This document shows, one piece after another, positions 15,981 through 24,539 of a stretch of DNA of 64,000 bases. This DNA is from Paraburkholderia kirstenboschensis (GTDB lineage: Bacteria > Pseudomonadota > Gammaproteobacteria > Burkholderiales > Burkholderiaceae): NCBI RefSeq assembly GCF_904848585.1, contig NZ_CAJHCR010000016.1, forward strand, positions 103,109 through 167,108, written 5' to 3'. Both the position numbers and the translations under genes were made by a program. Numbering within the stretch: position 1 is the stretch's first letter; each line of letters starts with the position of its first letter. The notes beneath the pieces were generated by a model, which was not told where the DNA came from, did no database searches, and was given only the letters and a program-made list of their open reading frames with translations.

Positions 15981-17243
15981 ATGACTCGACCTGCATTTGA
16001 CTACGTCAACGGCGTGCTTCACGTCGAAGGCGTGTCCGCCGTTTCGCTCGCCGAACAATTCGGCACGCCGCTTTATGTGTACTCTCGGGCCGCGCTCACC
16101 GACGCGTGGAACGCGTACGCGGGCGCGTGCGCCGGCCGTCGCGCGAGCGTGCACGTGGCTGTGAAGGCCAATAGCAATCTCGGGGTGCTGAACGTGTTCG
16201 CGCGTCTCGGCGCGGGCTTCGACATCGTATCGGGCGGTGAACTGGCTCGCGTGCTGGCAGCCGGTGGCAAAGCGGAAAACACCGTGTTTTCCGGCGTCGG
16301 CAAACACTCGAACGAAATGCGCGAGGCGCTCGCGGCGGGCGTCAAGTGCTTCAATGTCGAATCCATTCCGGAGCTCGATCGCCTGAACGCGGTGGCCGCC
16401 GAAATGGGCAAGAAAGCGCCGGTTTCGCTGCGCGTGAATCCCGACGTCGATGCGAAGACGCATCCGTACATCTCCACGGGGCTGAAGTCGAACAAGTTCG
16501 GCGTCGCGTTCGAAGAGGCGCGCCCCACGTATCAGGCGGCAGCGGCCATGGCGAACCTCGAGGTTGTCGGCATCGACTGCCATATCGGCTCGCAGATAAC
16601 AGAAGTGGCGCCTTATCTGGACGCAGTGGACAAGCTTCTGGAACTGGTCGAACAGATCGAGAAGGATGGCATTGCCATTCGTCATATCGACGTGGGCGGC
16701 GGCCTCGGCATCACTTACGACGACGAAACGCCGCCGGACATCGGCGAGTTCGTACGCACGGTGCTCGATCGCATCGAGGCGCGGGGTCACGGCCATCGCG
16801 AAGTGTATTTCGAGCCGGGCCGCTCGCTAGTTGGGAATGCCGGCGTACTGCTCACGCGCGTCGAATTCCTGAAGCCGGGCGCTGAGAAGAATTTCGCTAT
16901 CGTCGACGCGGCCATGACCGAACTCGCCCGCCCGGCGATGTACGAGGCGTATCACGCCATCGACGCCGTCGTTGAGCGCGACGTGCCCGCGCATGTGTAC
17001 GACGTCGTCGGACCGGTGTGCGAAAGCGGCGACTGGCTGGGGCGCGAACGGCTCCTCTCCGTGGAGCCGGGCGACCTGCTCGCGATTCGCTCGGCGGGCG
17101 CCTACGGCTTCGTGATGAGTTCGAACTACAACACCCGCCCGCGTGCAGCGGAGGTGATGGTTGATGGTACACAAGCGCATGTAGTCCGCGCGCGAGAAGA
17201 AGTCCATCAGCTGTTTGCAGGCGAAACAGTTTTGCCGGCGTAA
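15981..17243 (+). CDS. lysA: Diaminopimelate decarboxylase
   Basis: 420 residues; last step of lysine synthesis (meso-DAP to L-lysine plus CO2), PLP-dependent, cytosolic. PLP lysine is Lys62 in HVAVKANSN. Further family marks are GFDIVSGGEL, the DCHIGSQ His, the Gly-rich phosphate loop VGGGLGI, FEPGRSLVGNAG, and the second-subunit active-site Cys in VCESGDWLG. The start ATG follows lptM closely, so the two are likely co-transcribed. A bidirectional terminator follows. Confidence 0.96.
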   Translation: MTRPAFDYVNGVLHVEGVSAVSLAEQFGTPLYVYSRAALTDAWNAYAGACAGRRASVHVAVKANSNLGVLNVFARLGAGFDIVSGGELARVLAAGGKAENTVFSGVGKHSNEMREALAAGVKCFNVESIPELDRLNAVAAEMGKKAPVSLRVNPDVDAKTHPYISTGLKSNKFGVAFEEARPTYQAAAAMANLEVVGIDCHIGSQITEVAPYLDAVDKLLELVEQIEKDGIAIRHIDVGGGLGITYDDETPPDIGEFVRTVLDRIEARGHGHREVYFEPGRSLVGNAGVLLTRVEFLKPGAEKNFAIVDAAMTELARPAMYEAYHAIDAVVERDVPAHVYDVVGPVCESGDWLGRERLLSVEPGDLLAIRSAGAYGFVMSSNYNTRPRAAEVMVDGTQAHVVRAREEVHQLFAGETVLPA

Positions 17244-17270
17244 CCAGCGTCGCAAATCGGCTGCATATAA

Positions 17271-17302
17271 AAAAGGCGATGCCGTTGCGGCATCGCCTTT
17301 TT
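17271..17302. terminator. Bidirectional terminator between lysA and msrQ
   Basis: GGCGATGCCG / CGGCATCGCC stem with a TTG loop, A-run before and T-run after. It serves lysA (plus) and probably the msrPQ unit (minus). Confidence 0.88.
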
Positions 17303-17327
17303 CGTTAGCGCTTACGCTTGCGCGTAG

Positions 17328-18035
17328 TTAGCGCGGCTTCAGCTTGCTCCGCTCGCGTAGCCACACAATCAGACGCCAACCCAGCAGCGCCAGCATGATC
17401 GCGCCGTAGATTTTCGGCAGGATCAGGTCGTGCTTGCCCGCTTTCATCCACCAGAAATGCAGAATCGCCAGCGCGCCGATTGCATAGATCGCGCGGTGCA
17501 ACGTCTGCCAGCGGCGGCCGAGCTTACGCACCATTGCGCGCGGCGACGTTGCGGCCAATGCGATCAGCAGCACGAACGCTGCAAAGCCCACAGTAATGAA
17601 CGGCCGCTTGCCGATGTCCTTGACGATCTCCGCGACGTCGAACCATTTGTCGAACCAGAGATATGTCGCGAAATGCAGCGTCGCGTAGAAGAACGCGTAC
17701 AAGCCAAGCATGCGGCGAAACCGCACGAACGCTGCGATGCCCGTGATCCGGCGCAGAGGTGTCACGGCCAGCGTGATGCAGAGAAACACGAGCGTCCACA
17801 GGCCCGTTGAGCGCGTGATGAACTCGATCGGGTTCGCGCCGAGCCGGTCGGTCATGCCGAACAGCACGATCCGGACAAGCGGATACCACGCCGCGATGAA
17901 CACCGCAATTTTCGCGGGCACGACCCAGCGCGAGCCAGCGGCGGGACGCTTTGCCGGCGCTGTAGCACGTGCATTGTCTCGCGGCGCATTGCGCCCGGTG
18001 CGAGTGACTGAATGGGTATCGGAAGCCATCGTCAT
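17328..18035 (-). CDS. msrQ: MsrQ, heme-binding membrane subunit of periplasmic methionine sulfoxide reductase
   Basis: 235 residues from ATG 18035, 5 bp after the msrP stop (an internal ATG at 18029 is possible). A cytoplasmic Arg-rich stretch of about 35 residues precedes several transmembrane helices (about five to six), e.g. IAVFIAAWYPLVRIVLFG, TLVFLCITLAVTPL, FITVGFAAFVLLIALAA, IYGAIMLALLGWRLIVW. RMLGLYAFFYATLHFATYLWFD and WQTLHRAIYAIGALAILHFWW carry the heme-ligand histidines of the FRD/YedZ fold. MsrQ passes electrons from the respiratory chain to MsrP. Paired with msrP in an operon. Confidence 0.92.
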   Translation of the reverse strand: MTMASDTHSVTRTGRNAPRDNARATAPAKRPAAGSRWVVPAKIAVFIAAWYPLVRIVLFGMTDRLGANPIEFITRSTGLWTLVFLCITLAVTPLRRITGIAAFVRFRRMLGLYAFFYATLHFATYLWFDKWFDVAEIVKDIGKRPFITVGFAAFVLLIALAATSPRAMVRKLGRRWQTLHRAIYAIGALAILHFWWMKAGKHDLILPKIYGAIMLALLGWRLIVWLRERSKLKPR

Positions 18036-18040
18036 GTCGC

Positions 18041-19039
18041 TCAGAAATTCTTCTTCAGGTCCATGCCCTGATAAAGAGACGCCACCTGATCGCCATAGCC
18101 GTTGAACAGCAACGTCTTGCGCTTGGGCGTGAAAAAGCCGTCTTCGCCGATGCGCCGCTCGGTCGCCTGACTCCAGCGCGGATGGTCGACATTCGGGTTC
18201 ACGTTCGAATAAAAACCGTATTCGCTCGACGCATAAGTGTTCCAGCTCGTCGCCGGCTGTTTTTCGACAAAGCGGATTTTCACCAGCGACTTCGCGCTCT
18301 TGAAGCCGTATTTCCACGGCACCACCACGCGAACCGGCGCGCCGTTCTGGTTCGGCAGCACCTGACCGTACACGCCCATGGTGAGCAGCGTGAGCGGATT
18401 CATCGCCTCATCCATGCGCAAGCCTTCCGAATATGGCCAATCGAGTATCGGCGTGGAAAGTCCCGGCATCTGCGACGGGTCGGCCAACGTAATGAACTGA
18501 ACGTATTTCGCGTTGCCCGTCGGCTGCACGCGCTTGATCAGCTCTGCGAGCGGCACGCCGATCCACGGAATCACCATCGACCACCCTTCGACGCAACGCA
18601 GCCGATACACGCGCTCCTCGAGCGGCGCGAGCTTCAGCAGTTCGTCGATGTCGTAGACCTTCGGGTTCTTGATCTCGCCTTCGACGCTTACCTTCCACGG
18701 CCGCGGGCGCAGTGTTCCAGCGTTGTGCGCCGGATCGGACTTGTCGGTGCCGAACTCGTAGTAGTTGTTGTACGTGGTGATGTCCTTGAACGGCGTGATC
18801 TTGTCCAGCGCGACGAACTTCGTGTTCGTTCTGGCCGCCAGTTTCTGCGCTTTCGGATCGTTCGAGGTGTAAGCCGCCAGCGCTTCGCCGTTCACGCCGA
18901 TCAGACTGCCGAGCGCCAGCGCGCCTGCCGCCTGCAACACGCGCCGCCGATTCTCGAAAATGTGCTGCGGCGTGATTTCGCTACGAGCGATATCGTCGCC
19001 GATGAGTTGAATCCTGTCGCTTCGCTTGATCCACATCAT
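18041..19039 (-). CDS. msrP: MsrP, periplasmic protein-methionine-sulfoxide reductase (molybdopterin)
   Basis: 332 residues; reduces methionine sulfoxide in envelope proteins using a Mo-molybdopterin cofactor. The start is ATG 19039, with AAGGAG 5 bp upstream. Tat signal with NRRRVLQAAG at residues 30-39 followed by a hydrophobic stretch, then ALAAY as cleavage region. Mo-ligand Cys149 lies in YRLRCVEGWSMVIPW, and PVRVVVPWKYGFKSAKS is the conserved cofactor-binding block. It is upstream of msrQ in the same operon. Confidence 0.94.
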   Translation of the reverse strand: MMWIKRSDRIQLIGDDIARSEITPQHIFENRRRVLQAAGALALGSLIGVNGEALAAYTSNDPKAQKLAARTNTKFVALDKITPFKDITTYNNYYEFGTDKSDPAHNAGTLRPRPWKVSVEGEIKNPKVYDIDELLKLAPLEERVYRLRCVEGWSMVIPWIGVPLAELIKRVQPTGNAKYVQFITLADPSQMPGLSTPILDWPYSEGLRMDEAMNPLTLLTMGVYGQVLPNQNGAPVRVVVPWKYGFKSAKSLVKIRFVEKQPATSWNTYASSEYGFYSNVNPNVDHPRWSQATERRIGEDGFFTPKRKTLLFNGYGDQVASLYQGMDLKKNF

Positions 19040-19161
19040 GCTGCTCCTTGCCGGCCGCCGTTTCAGACATCTAACGGGGCCATGGTGATGATCGCTCGTC
19101 GGGCCATCCATGCGTACTCTTATGACGAACACATTCGGCGCGCAAATATTCCGTCGGCCAT

Positions 19162-19194
19162 AAAAAAACCGCCGGTGCGAAACACGCGGCGGTT
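19162..19194 (-). terminator. Intrinsic terminator of resB-ccsB operon
   Basis: AACCGCCG (19167-19174) pairs with CGGCGGTT (19187-19194). In minus-strand reading the stem is followed by a run of seven T, located 26 bp after the ccsB stop. Confidence 0.85.
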
Positions 19195-19219
19195 CTTTGT
19201 CGGTTTGGAACAGCGGATA

Positions 19220-20431
19220 TTACAGCTTGCCGTAACTATGCAAGCCCGACAGGAACATGTTCACGCCAAGGAACGCAAAGGTCGTCACGAGCAGGCCGGT
19301 CAGCGCCCACCACGCGGCGACCGCGCCGCGCAGGCCCTTCATCAGACGCATATGCAGCCAGGCCGCGTAATTCAGCCAGACGATCAGCGCCCACGTCTCC
19401 TTGGGGTCCCAGCTCCAGTAGCCGCCCCAGGCTTCCGCCGCCCAAAGCGCGCCGAGAATCGTCGCAATCGTGAAGAACGCGAAGCCGACGGCGATCGACT
19501 TGTACATGACGTCGTCGAGCACTTCGAGCGCCGGCAGGCGGTCGGCCAACATGCCGCGCTCCTTCGCCAGATAAGCGACTGCGACCATTGCCGACAACGC
19601 AAAGCTTCCGTAGCCGATGAAGTTCGCCGGCACGTGGATCTTCATCCACCAGCTTTGCAGAGCCGGAACGAGCGGCTGGATCTGCTGCGCGTCGCGGGCG
19701 ACCGAATACCACATCAGAAAACCGACGGCGGCGCCGATCACCAGCAGCACGAACGCACCGAGCGCGCGCGTGTTGTAGTGCTGTTCATAGTAGAGATAGA
19801 ACAGCGCGGTGATCAGGCTGAACAGCACGAACACTTCGTAGAGGTTCGAAATGGGAATATGGCCTACGTCCGCGCCGATCAGATACGACTCGTACCAGCG
19901 CACCATCAGACCGACGAAGCCCATCAGAACGGCGGCCCAGGTCATTTTCGAGCCGATCGCGGCGCCAGTGGGCGAGCGCGAGAGCAGGCCGATCCAGTAG
20001 AAAACCGTGGCGAACACAAAAAGCGCACTCATCCACAGAATCGCGGACTGGCTCGACAGGAAATACTTCAGGAAGAAGGCGTTGTCCGCCCGGCTCAGAT
20101 CGCCGTGATAGATCTGGATGGCCAGCAGCGACAGCGCCGCAATGCCCACCATCAGCGGACGCACGGGTTTCCAGCGCCAGCCGAGCACGACGAAGACCGG
20201 CACCGCGCACACCAGCACCAGTTTGTCGTAGTAATTCATGAACGGGTAATAGCGCGACAGCGCGAACCCGGCGCCCGCGACCATGGCGAGGGCGAATAGC
20301 CAGTCGGCGATGCCAAGCCGTTTCAGGAACGGCCGCTCGTCGTATTGGGCAACGTTGAACGCTTCGTCCGCGGACACCTTGGAGGGCCGGGCGGATGAAG
20401 GAGAAGATGAGGAAACCTGAGTCAAGTCCAT
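19220..20431 (-). CDS. ccsB: Cytochrome c biogenesis protein CcsB/ResC-type heme lyase (System II)
   Basis: 403 residues from ATG 20431, 4 bp after the resB stop. The longer frame would run into resB. A cytoplasmic start of about 45 residues is followed by many transmembrane helices. The tryptophan-rich heme-handling loop WGGYWSWDPKETWALIVW (WWD domain) and the flanking His residues (IHVPANFIGYGSFALSA; HMRLMKGLRG region) mark the heme exporter/lyase half of System II. With ResB it attaches heme to apocytochromes c in the periplasm. Gene naming is inconsistent across species (ccsA, ccsB or resC). Confidence 0.92.
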   Translation of the reverse strand: MDLTQVSSSSPSSARPSKVSADEAFNVAQYDERPFLKRLGIADWLFALAMVAGAGFALSRYYPFMNYYDKLVLVCAVPVFVVLGWRWKPVRPLMVGIAALSLLAIQIYHGDLSRADNAFFLKYFLSSQSAILWMSALFVFATVFYWIGLLSRSPTGAAIGSKMTWAAVLMGFVGLMVRWYESYLIGADVGHIPISNLYEVFVLFSLITALFYLYYEQHYNTRALGAFVLLVIGAAVGFLMWYSVARDAQQIQPLVPALQSWWMKIHVPANFIGYGSFALSAMVAVAYLAKERGMLADRLPALEVLDDVMYKSIAVGFAFFTIATILGALWAAEAWGGYWSWDPKETWALIVWLNYAAWLHMRLMKGLRGAVAAWWALTGLLVTTFAFLGVNMFLSGLHSYGKL

Positions 20432-20435
20432 GGTA

Positions 20436-22634
20436 TTACCGGGTCGAACCTTGTGAGCTTGCGGACGGCGTGCCGGCGTTGCCGGACGATACATCGGTGA
20501 GCTTCGCGCCCAGCGCGGCGCCGACTGCGTCGCGCGTCTGAACAAATTCTTTTTCGAAGTCGAGCGTTTTGCGCGCGCTCGACATGGCCATCACGACATT
20601 TGTGCCGTGCTCAGTATCTTTGAGCCAGAACCAGAGGCGCCGTTCGCGGACGTAGAACATCGAAAAGATGCCCAACACGAGGAGCAGGCTGCCAAGATAC
20701 ACGACTTTTTTGCCGGGCGCGCGCGTCAGCTGAAATACCGAGGCTTGCACCTGCTTGAATGAGTCGAGCTGCAAATAGACCGGCGATCCATACAGAAAGC
20801 TGTCGGATATCGCATTGATCGAGCTTTGTACGAAGCGGCTCGAATCCGCGTTGGCCTGCGCTTCTGGCTCGCCGAGTTGCTGGCGTGACAGTTGCCAAAG
20901 ATCCCACATCGAGCCTTCGAGCATGCGCAGCAACAGGCCTGCAGCCTTTTCCTGCTCACCTTTCGGCACCGAATGGTCGATGAATCCGGCGATGGCCTGG
21001 AAGCCGCCTATTGGCTGCCCGTTCGGCATTTTGACGGTGTTGTCCGCGCCGGCAAAAAGGGTCAGCACGCGCAGCGCGCTTTCTTCCAGGTGCTGCTGCA
21101 ATTCAGTGTTCGCTTCGGGCACCGAGCGCTGCGCGAAGCGGTGAGCGGCTTGCGCGCGCATTTCCGGGTTTTCCAGCGTTGCGCGCAGGTTCATCCAGTC
21201 CTTGACGGTCCCACCGCTGTCGGCGGGAATGCGCAGATAGCGGAACGGATCGTCGGGATTCAGGCGCATGCCCGCGAGGAAGAATCGTTCCCCGGCAACC
21301 GCCACCGGCAGCATGTAGTTGTTGTACTCGCGCGCCTGACCGTCCTTGTCGCGCACCTTGTACTGCACCGAGGGGCCGACGTTATGCAGATCGAGCGGCT
21401 TGGAGGTCTTTGCGCCCGAGCCGAGGCGCTCGTCGAATGCTTCCTTCAGCGAGCGATGGGCGGCGACGCCGCGCGCGTCCGTCTGGCCGCTGCCATTCGA
21501 GATGTTCTCGACGTTGATCGCGCGGAAGTCGGTGAACTCGACCGTCTGCCCGTCGGCAAGCGACGTGGCCGAACTCAACGGCGCATTGCCTCCGATCGAC
21601 CCGCCGAACGGCGCGGTTTTCGCGCTGGCGCCCGTCATCGGGTAGGCCGTCATCTGCATTTGCGAGCCGCCGTCCTGGAAGCTCGATTGATAGATCGACA
21701 CGCCGTCGTATTCAAACGGCTTGTTCACCTCGATGCGAGCCGGCACGCGCGCGCCGGTCTTGTGATCTACCACGACGATGTCGCTAGCGAACAGCTTCGG
21801 CATGCCCGTGGAGTAATAATCGACAATGAACTTCTGCAACTCGATCGAAAACGGCAGGTCCTGAATCAGCGAGCCGTCCGGCTGGTTGAGGATCGCGGTG
21901 GACACGTGCTGCCCTTCCGGCACCCATGCGTAACCGCGGAATGTCGGGTTCGATTGCGACAGGCGATGTTCCGGCGGGATGTCATTGATGACGGTGTTCG
22001 CGCGGATCGGCGATTTGTCGAACAGCCACATTTGCAGCTTGATCGGCAGATTGCTGTCGAGCAGGCCACCGAGGCAAATCACCACGATCGCAATGTGCGC
22101 GGAGATGTAGCCGAGCTTGGTCAACGCGCCGCGCTTGGCCGCGATCAGCGTGGCGCCGTCGGACTCGCGCGTAACGAACTTGTAGCCTAGCTTGGCGGAC
22201 AGTTTGGCGAGCACCGCCGCCGTCTGCGCACGCGTGCCGTGCACCGCGAATTCGCCCTTGTGATGGAACGCGCGCAGGCTGGCTTCGCGGACCTTGTCTT
22301 TCCAGCTCTTCGTGTCGGCGATCATTTTGGGCGCGTTGCGGATCACGCACAGCGACACCGACACCATCAGAAAGCCGAGGATCAGCATGAACCACCACGA
22401 GCTGTAAACCGTGTAAAGGCTCAGCGCGCGGAAGATATCGGCCCAGAATGGGCCGAACTGGTTGACGTAGTTGGGATAGGGATCGTCCTGCGTGAGGACG
22501 GTGCCGATAATGCTGGCGATCGACAGAATCACGAGCAGCGCAATGGCAAAACGCATCGAACTCAATACTTCGACGACGCTGCGCACGATGCGATTGCTCG
22601 ACTTCGACTGCAAACCCGACGTGGTGACGCTCAT
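20436..22634 (-). CDS. resB: ResB-family cytochrome c biogenesis protein (System II)
   Basis: 732 residues. N-terminal transmembrane helices (FAIALLVILSIASIIGTVL; WWFMLILGFLMVSVSLCVI; YISAHIAIVVICLGGLL), a large periplasmic domain of roughly 400 residues (FEYDGVSIYQSSFQDGGS motif) and a last helix VVYLGSLLLVLGIFSMFYV before a cytoplasmic tail. It pairs with the WWD protein encoded immediately downstream to form the System II heme-ligation complex. The clients probably include the diheme cytochrome c4 encoded just upstream, which has its own terminator. Confidence 0.92.
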   Translation of the reverse strand: MSVTTSGLQSKSSNRIVRSVVEVLSSMRFAIALLVILSIASIIGTVLTQDDPYPNYVNQFGPFWADIFRALSLYTVYSSWWFMLILGFLMVSVSLCVIRNAPKMIADTKSWKDKVREASLRAFHHKGEFAVHGTRAQTAAVLAKLSAKLGYKFVTRESDGATLIAAKRGALTKLGYISAHIAIVVICLGGLLDSNLPIKLQMWLFDKSPIRANTVINDIPPEHRLSQSNPTFRGYAWVPEGQHVSTAILNQPDGSLIQDLPFSIELQKFIVDYYSTGMPKLFASDIVVVDHKTGARVPARIEVNKPFEYDGVSIYQSSFQDGGSQMQMTAYPMTGASAKTAPFGGSIGGNAPLSSATSLADGQTVEFTDFRAINVENISNGSGQTDARGVAAHRSLKEAFDERLGSGAKTSKPLDLHNVGPSVQYKVRDKDGQAREYNNYMLPVAVAGERFFLAGMRLNPDDPFRYLRIPADSGGTVKDWMNLRATLENPEMRAQAAHRFAQRSVPEANTELQQHLEESALRVLTLFAGADNTVKMPNGQPIGGFQAIAGFIDHSVPKGEQEKAAGLLLRMLEGSMWDLWQLSRQQLGEPEAQANADSSRFVQSSINAISDSFLYGSPVYLQLDSFKQVQASVFQLTRAPGKKVVYLGSLLLVLGIFSMFYVRERRLWFWLKDTEHGTNVVMAMSSARKTLDFEKEFVQTRDAVGAALGAKLTDVSSGNAGTPSASSQGSTR

Positions 22635-22654
22635 TCATACTCCGACTGAACAGC

Positions 22655-22700
22655 AAAAAAGGGTGAAGGGCGACCGTTGACACGACGCCCCCACCCTTTT
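22655..22700 (-). terminator. Intrinsic terminator of cytochrome c4 gene
   Basis: Stem AAAAGGGTG / CACCCTTTT continuing into GGGCG / CGCCC. It separates the c4 transcript from resB; the minus-strand 3' side has a T-run. Confidence 0.75.
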
Positions 22701-22750
22701 CTTGTTTTTTACCGGCCTCGGCGGGCCGGTTGCAGTTGCGCGCGGACCTC

Positions 22751-23404
22751 TTAGTGCAGGCCCGCGATGTAATCGGCCACAGCTTTGATCTCGCTGTCCG
22801 ACAGACGCGATGCGACAGCATGCATCGCCTCGTTGTTATTGCGCGCTCCGGGGCCCTGCGTGAACGCGTTCAACTGCGCCACCGTGTATTCAGCCCATTG
22901 GGCCGACAAGCGCGGATATTGCGACGGAATGCCTTGACCCGTGGGTCCGTGGCAACTCGCACAGGCCGGCACGCCCTTGTCCGCAATGCCGCCTCGATAA
23001 ATCTTCTGCCCGAGCGGCACCGTGTCCTTGTTGTGCGCATAGCCGGGCTTCGGAGCCTGCGCCGCAAAATAGGCAGCGACGTTGACCATATCCTGGTCGG
23101 ACAGCGCTGCCGCCATAGCCGTCATGATCGCATTGTTGCGCGCGGGCTGCTTGGCGCCGGGCTGCGGCTTGAAATCCTTGAGTTGCTTGACGAGATAGTC
23201 GGGATGCTGACCCGCCAGCTTTGGGTATGCGCCGCCGGCACTATTGCCGTCTGCGCCGTGACATGACGCGCAAACCTGCACTGCGATTGCCTGCCCCCGA
23301 TTGACGTCCGGCTTTGCCGGATCTGCTGCTCGTGCCTGAATTGCCAAACCTGAAAGACCTGCTGCTACATGAAAAACCATCAGAGCCTTGCACAGTCGAT
23401 TCAT
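22751..23404 (-). CDS. Diheme cytochrome c4
   Basis: 217 residues from ATG 23404; a GTG two codons earlier is also open. A Sec signal (hydrophobic core to AIQARA, about residue 27) is followed by two similar c-type domains, each with CASCH: Cys45/Cys48/His49 and Cys148/Cys151/His152. Distal methionines lie in NNAIMTAMAAALSD and NNEAMHAVASRLSD. Periplasmic electron carrier, usually to terminal oxidases. Its heme is attached by the ResBC system encoded next door, and hemB lies about 1 kb away on the other strand. Confidence 0.93.
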   Translation of the reverse strand: MNRLCKALMVFHVAAGLSGLAIQARAADPAKPDVNRGQAIAVQVCASCHGADGNSAGGAYPKLAGQHPDYLVKQLKDFKPQPGAKQPARNNAIMTAMAAALSDQDMVNVAAYFAAQAPKPGYAHNKDTVPLGQKIYRGGIADKGVPACASCHGPTGQGIPSQYPRLSAQWAEYTVAQLNAFTQGPGARNNNEAMHAVASRLSDSEIKAVADYIAGLH

Positions 23405-23528
23405 TCGCACACCCTGTCTCGTCTTGTGGGATTTTAGAGGTTTTGCACAATACGACGGCGACCCGAGTGACCGCCAGGAGCCGCCGAGGCACGCGGGCTG
23501 GCCCCCTCAGGTTTTCAGTAAACCATCG

Positions 23529-23540
23529 TATTGTACAATA
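23529..23540. promoter_or_regulatory. 12-bp perfect palindrome in c4/engB divergent spacer
   Basis: TATTGTACAATA, containing a TACAAT -10-like hexamer for the plus strand (engB) with only a weak TTTTCA 16 bp upstream. It could be an operator overlapping the engB promoter, or chance. Confidence 0.3.
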
Positions 23541-23621
23541 ACTCGCTAATCGCTAAGACGCCAGTCGGGCTTGACCCGTCCCCACTCCGGGTTCCCCGGC
23601 GTCTCGAAATCCGGCCTGATC

Positions 23622-24275
23622 ATGTCCTTCCTGCTCCACCAATCCCGCTTTTTCACGACCGTCAATCACCTTCGTGATCTGCCGGCCACCGCTCAGCCCG
23701 AGATTGCTTTTGCCGGGCGCTCGAATGCGGGCAAGTCGACAGCCATCAATATCCTGTGCAATCAGAAGCGGCTTGCATTCGCGAGTAAGACGCCGGGGCG
23801 CACCCAGCACATCAATTACTTCTCCGTCGGCAAGGCGGACGAGCCCACGGCCCATCTCGTCGATCTGCCTGGCTACGGTTATGCGGAAGTGCCTGGCGCA
23901 GCCAAGGCTCACTGGGAAGCGCTGCTTTCCACCTACCTGCAAACGCGTTCGCAATTGCGCGGCATGATCCTCATGATGGACTCGCGCCGGCCGCTGACCG
24001 ATCTGGATCGGCGAATGATCGAGTGGTTCGCTCCTACCGGCAAGCCGATCCACACGCTGCTCACCAAATGCGACAAATTGACGCGCCAGGAAAGCGTAAA
24101 TGCGTTGCGCGCGACACAGAAGGGTTTTGCTGAATATCGTGCGGCGGGTTACCAGGGCGAACTGACGGCGCAACTCTTCTCGGCGCTCAAGCGGGTAGGT
24201 ATCGACGAAGCGCACGAACTGATTGAAAGCTGGCTGATTCCCGAAATGAAGGGCGAAACGGACGCTGCGCAGTAA
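23622..24275 (+). CDS. engB: Ribosome biogenesis GTPase EngB (YihA/YsxC)
   Basis: 217 residues from ATG 23622 (MSFLLHQSRFF), preferred over the upstream in-frame ATG at 23571 on family start. Essential GTPase for 50S assembly. G1 is GRSNAGKS (32-39); G2 is the PGRTQ region; G3 is DLPGYGY; G4 is TKCD; G5 is around LFSALKRVG. Divergent from cytochrome c4, as in many betaproteobacteria. No plus-strand terminator follows; the hairpin at 24332-24353 is polar for the minus strand. Confidence 0.95.
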   Translation: MSFLLHQSRFFTTVNHLRDLPATAQPEIAFAGRSNAGKSTAINILCNQKRLAFASKTPGRTQHINYFSVGKADEPTAHLVDLPGYGYAEVPGAAKAHWEALLSTYLQTRSQLRGMILMMDSRRPLTDLDRRMIEWFAPTGKPIHTLLTKCDKLTRQESVNALRATQKGFAEYRAAGYQGELTAQLFSALKRVGIDEAHELIESWLIPEMKGETDAAQ

Positions 24276-24324
24276 CCGCGCGACGCGTTTTCCTGGAGCC
24301 TGAACGCGCTCTTTGTGCCGCCCA

Positions 24325-24353
24325 TAAAAAAACCCGCCGCTTTAACGGCGGGT
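24325..24353 (-). terminator. Strong minus-strand intrinsic terminator
   Basis: ACCCGCCG / CGGCGGGT with a 6-nt loop, followed by TTTTTTT on the minus strand only. On the plus strand CAAACAG follows, so it is not the engB terminator. Confidence 0.85.
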
Positions 24354-24432
24354 CAAACAGCCTAATCGAAAAACGACAGGCACCCGCTCAGGGAGGAGAA
24401 GCGGGGAGGTCAGCGCCAAGCGCCTTGCTCGA
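24325..24432 (-). ncRNA. Candidate small RNA with anti-Shine-Dalgarno loop
   Basis: In minus-strand reading this engB/hemB spacer folds into three hairpins. First is GCGC-TTG-GCGC (24413-24423). Second is CCCGCT / AGCGGG closing the loop TCTCCTCCCTG (24383-24405). Third is an 8-bp GC-rich stem followed by seven T (24325-24353). No minus-strand ORF exists that would need this terminator. A -10-like TATCAT lies at 24438-24443 (minus) but the -35 is poor. C-rich CCUCC loops are typical of bacterial sRNAs that block ribosome-binding sites. Expression is inferred, not shown. Confidence 0.5.
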
Positions 24433-24539
24433 TCGGTATGATATACCATTGTCTTGAAAAGTTTCCGTGAGTGGGCGCCGGCTCCCGAGCACCACTCGCG
24501 TCACTGCCCCACGTCAAGACATCCACGATCTTCAATTCC

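Noticed and set aside
24332..24353. Terminator of engB
   Set aside because: The T-run is on the minus-strand side only; in plus-strand reading the stem is followed by CAAACAG.
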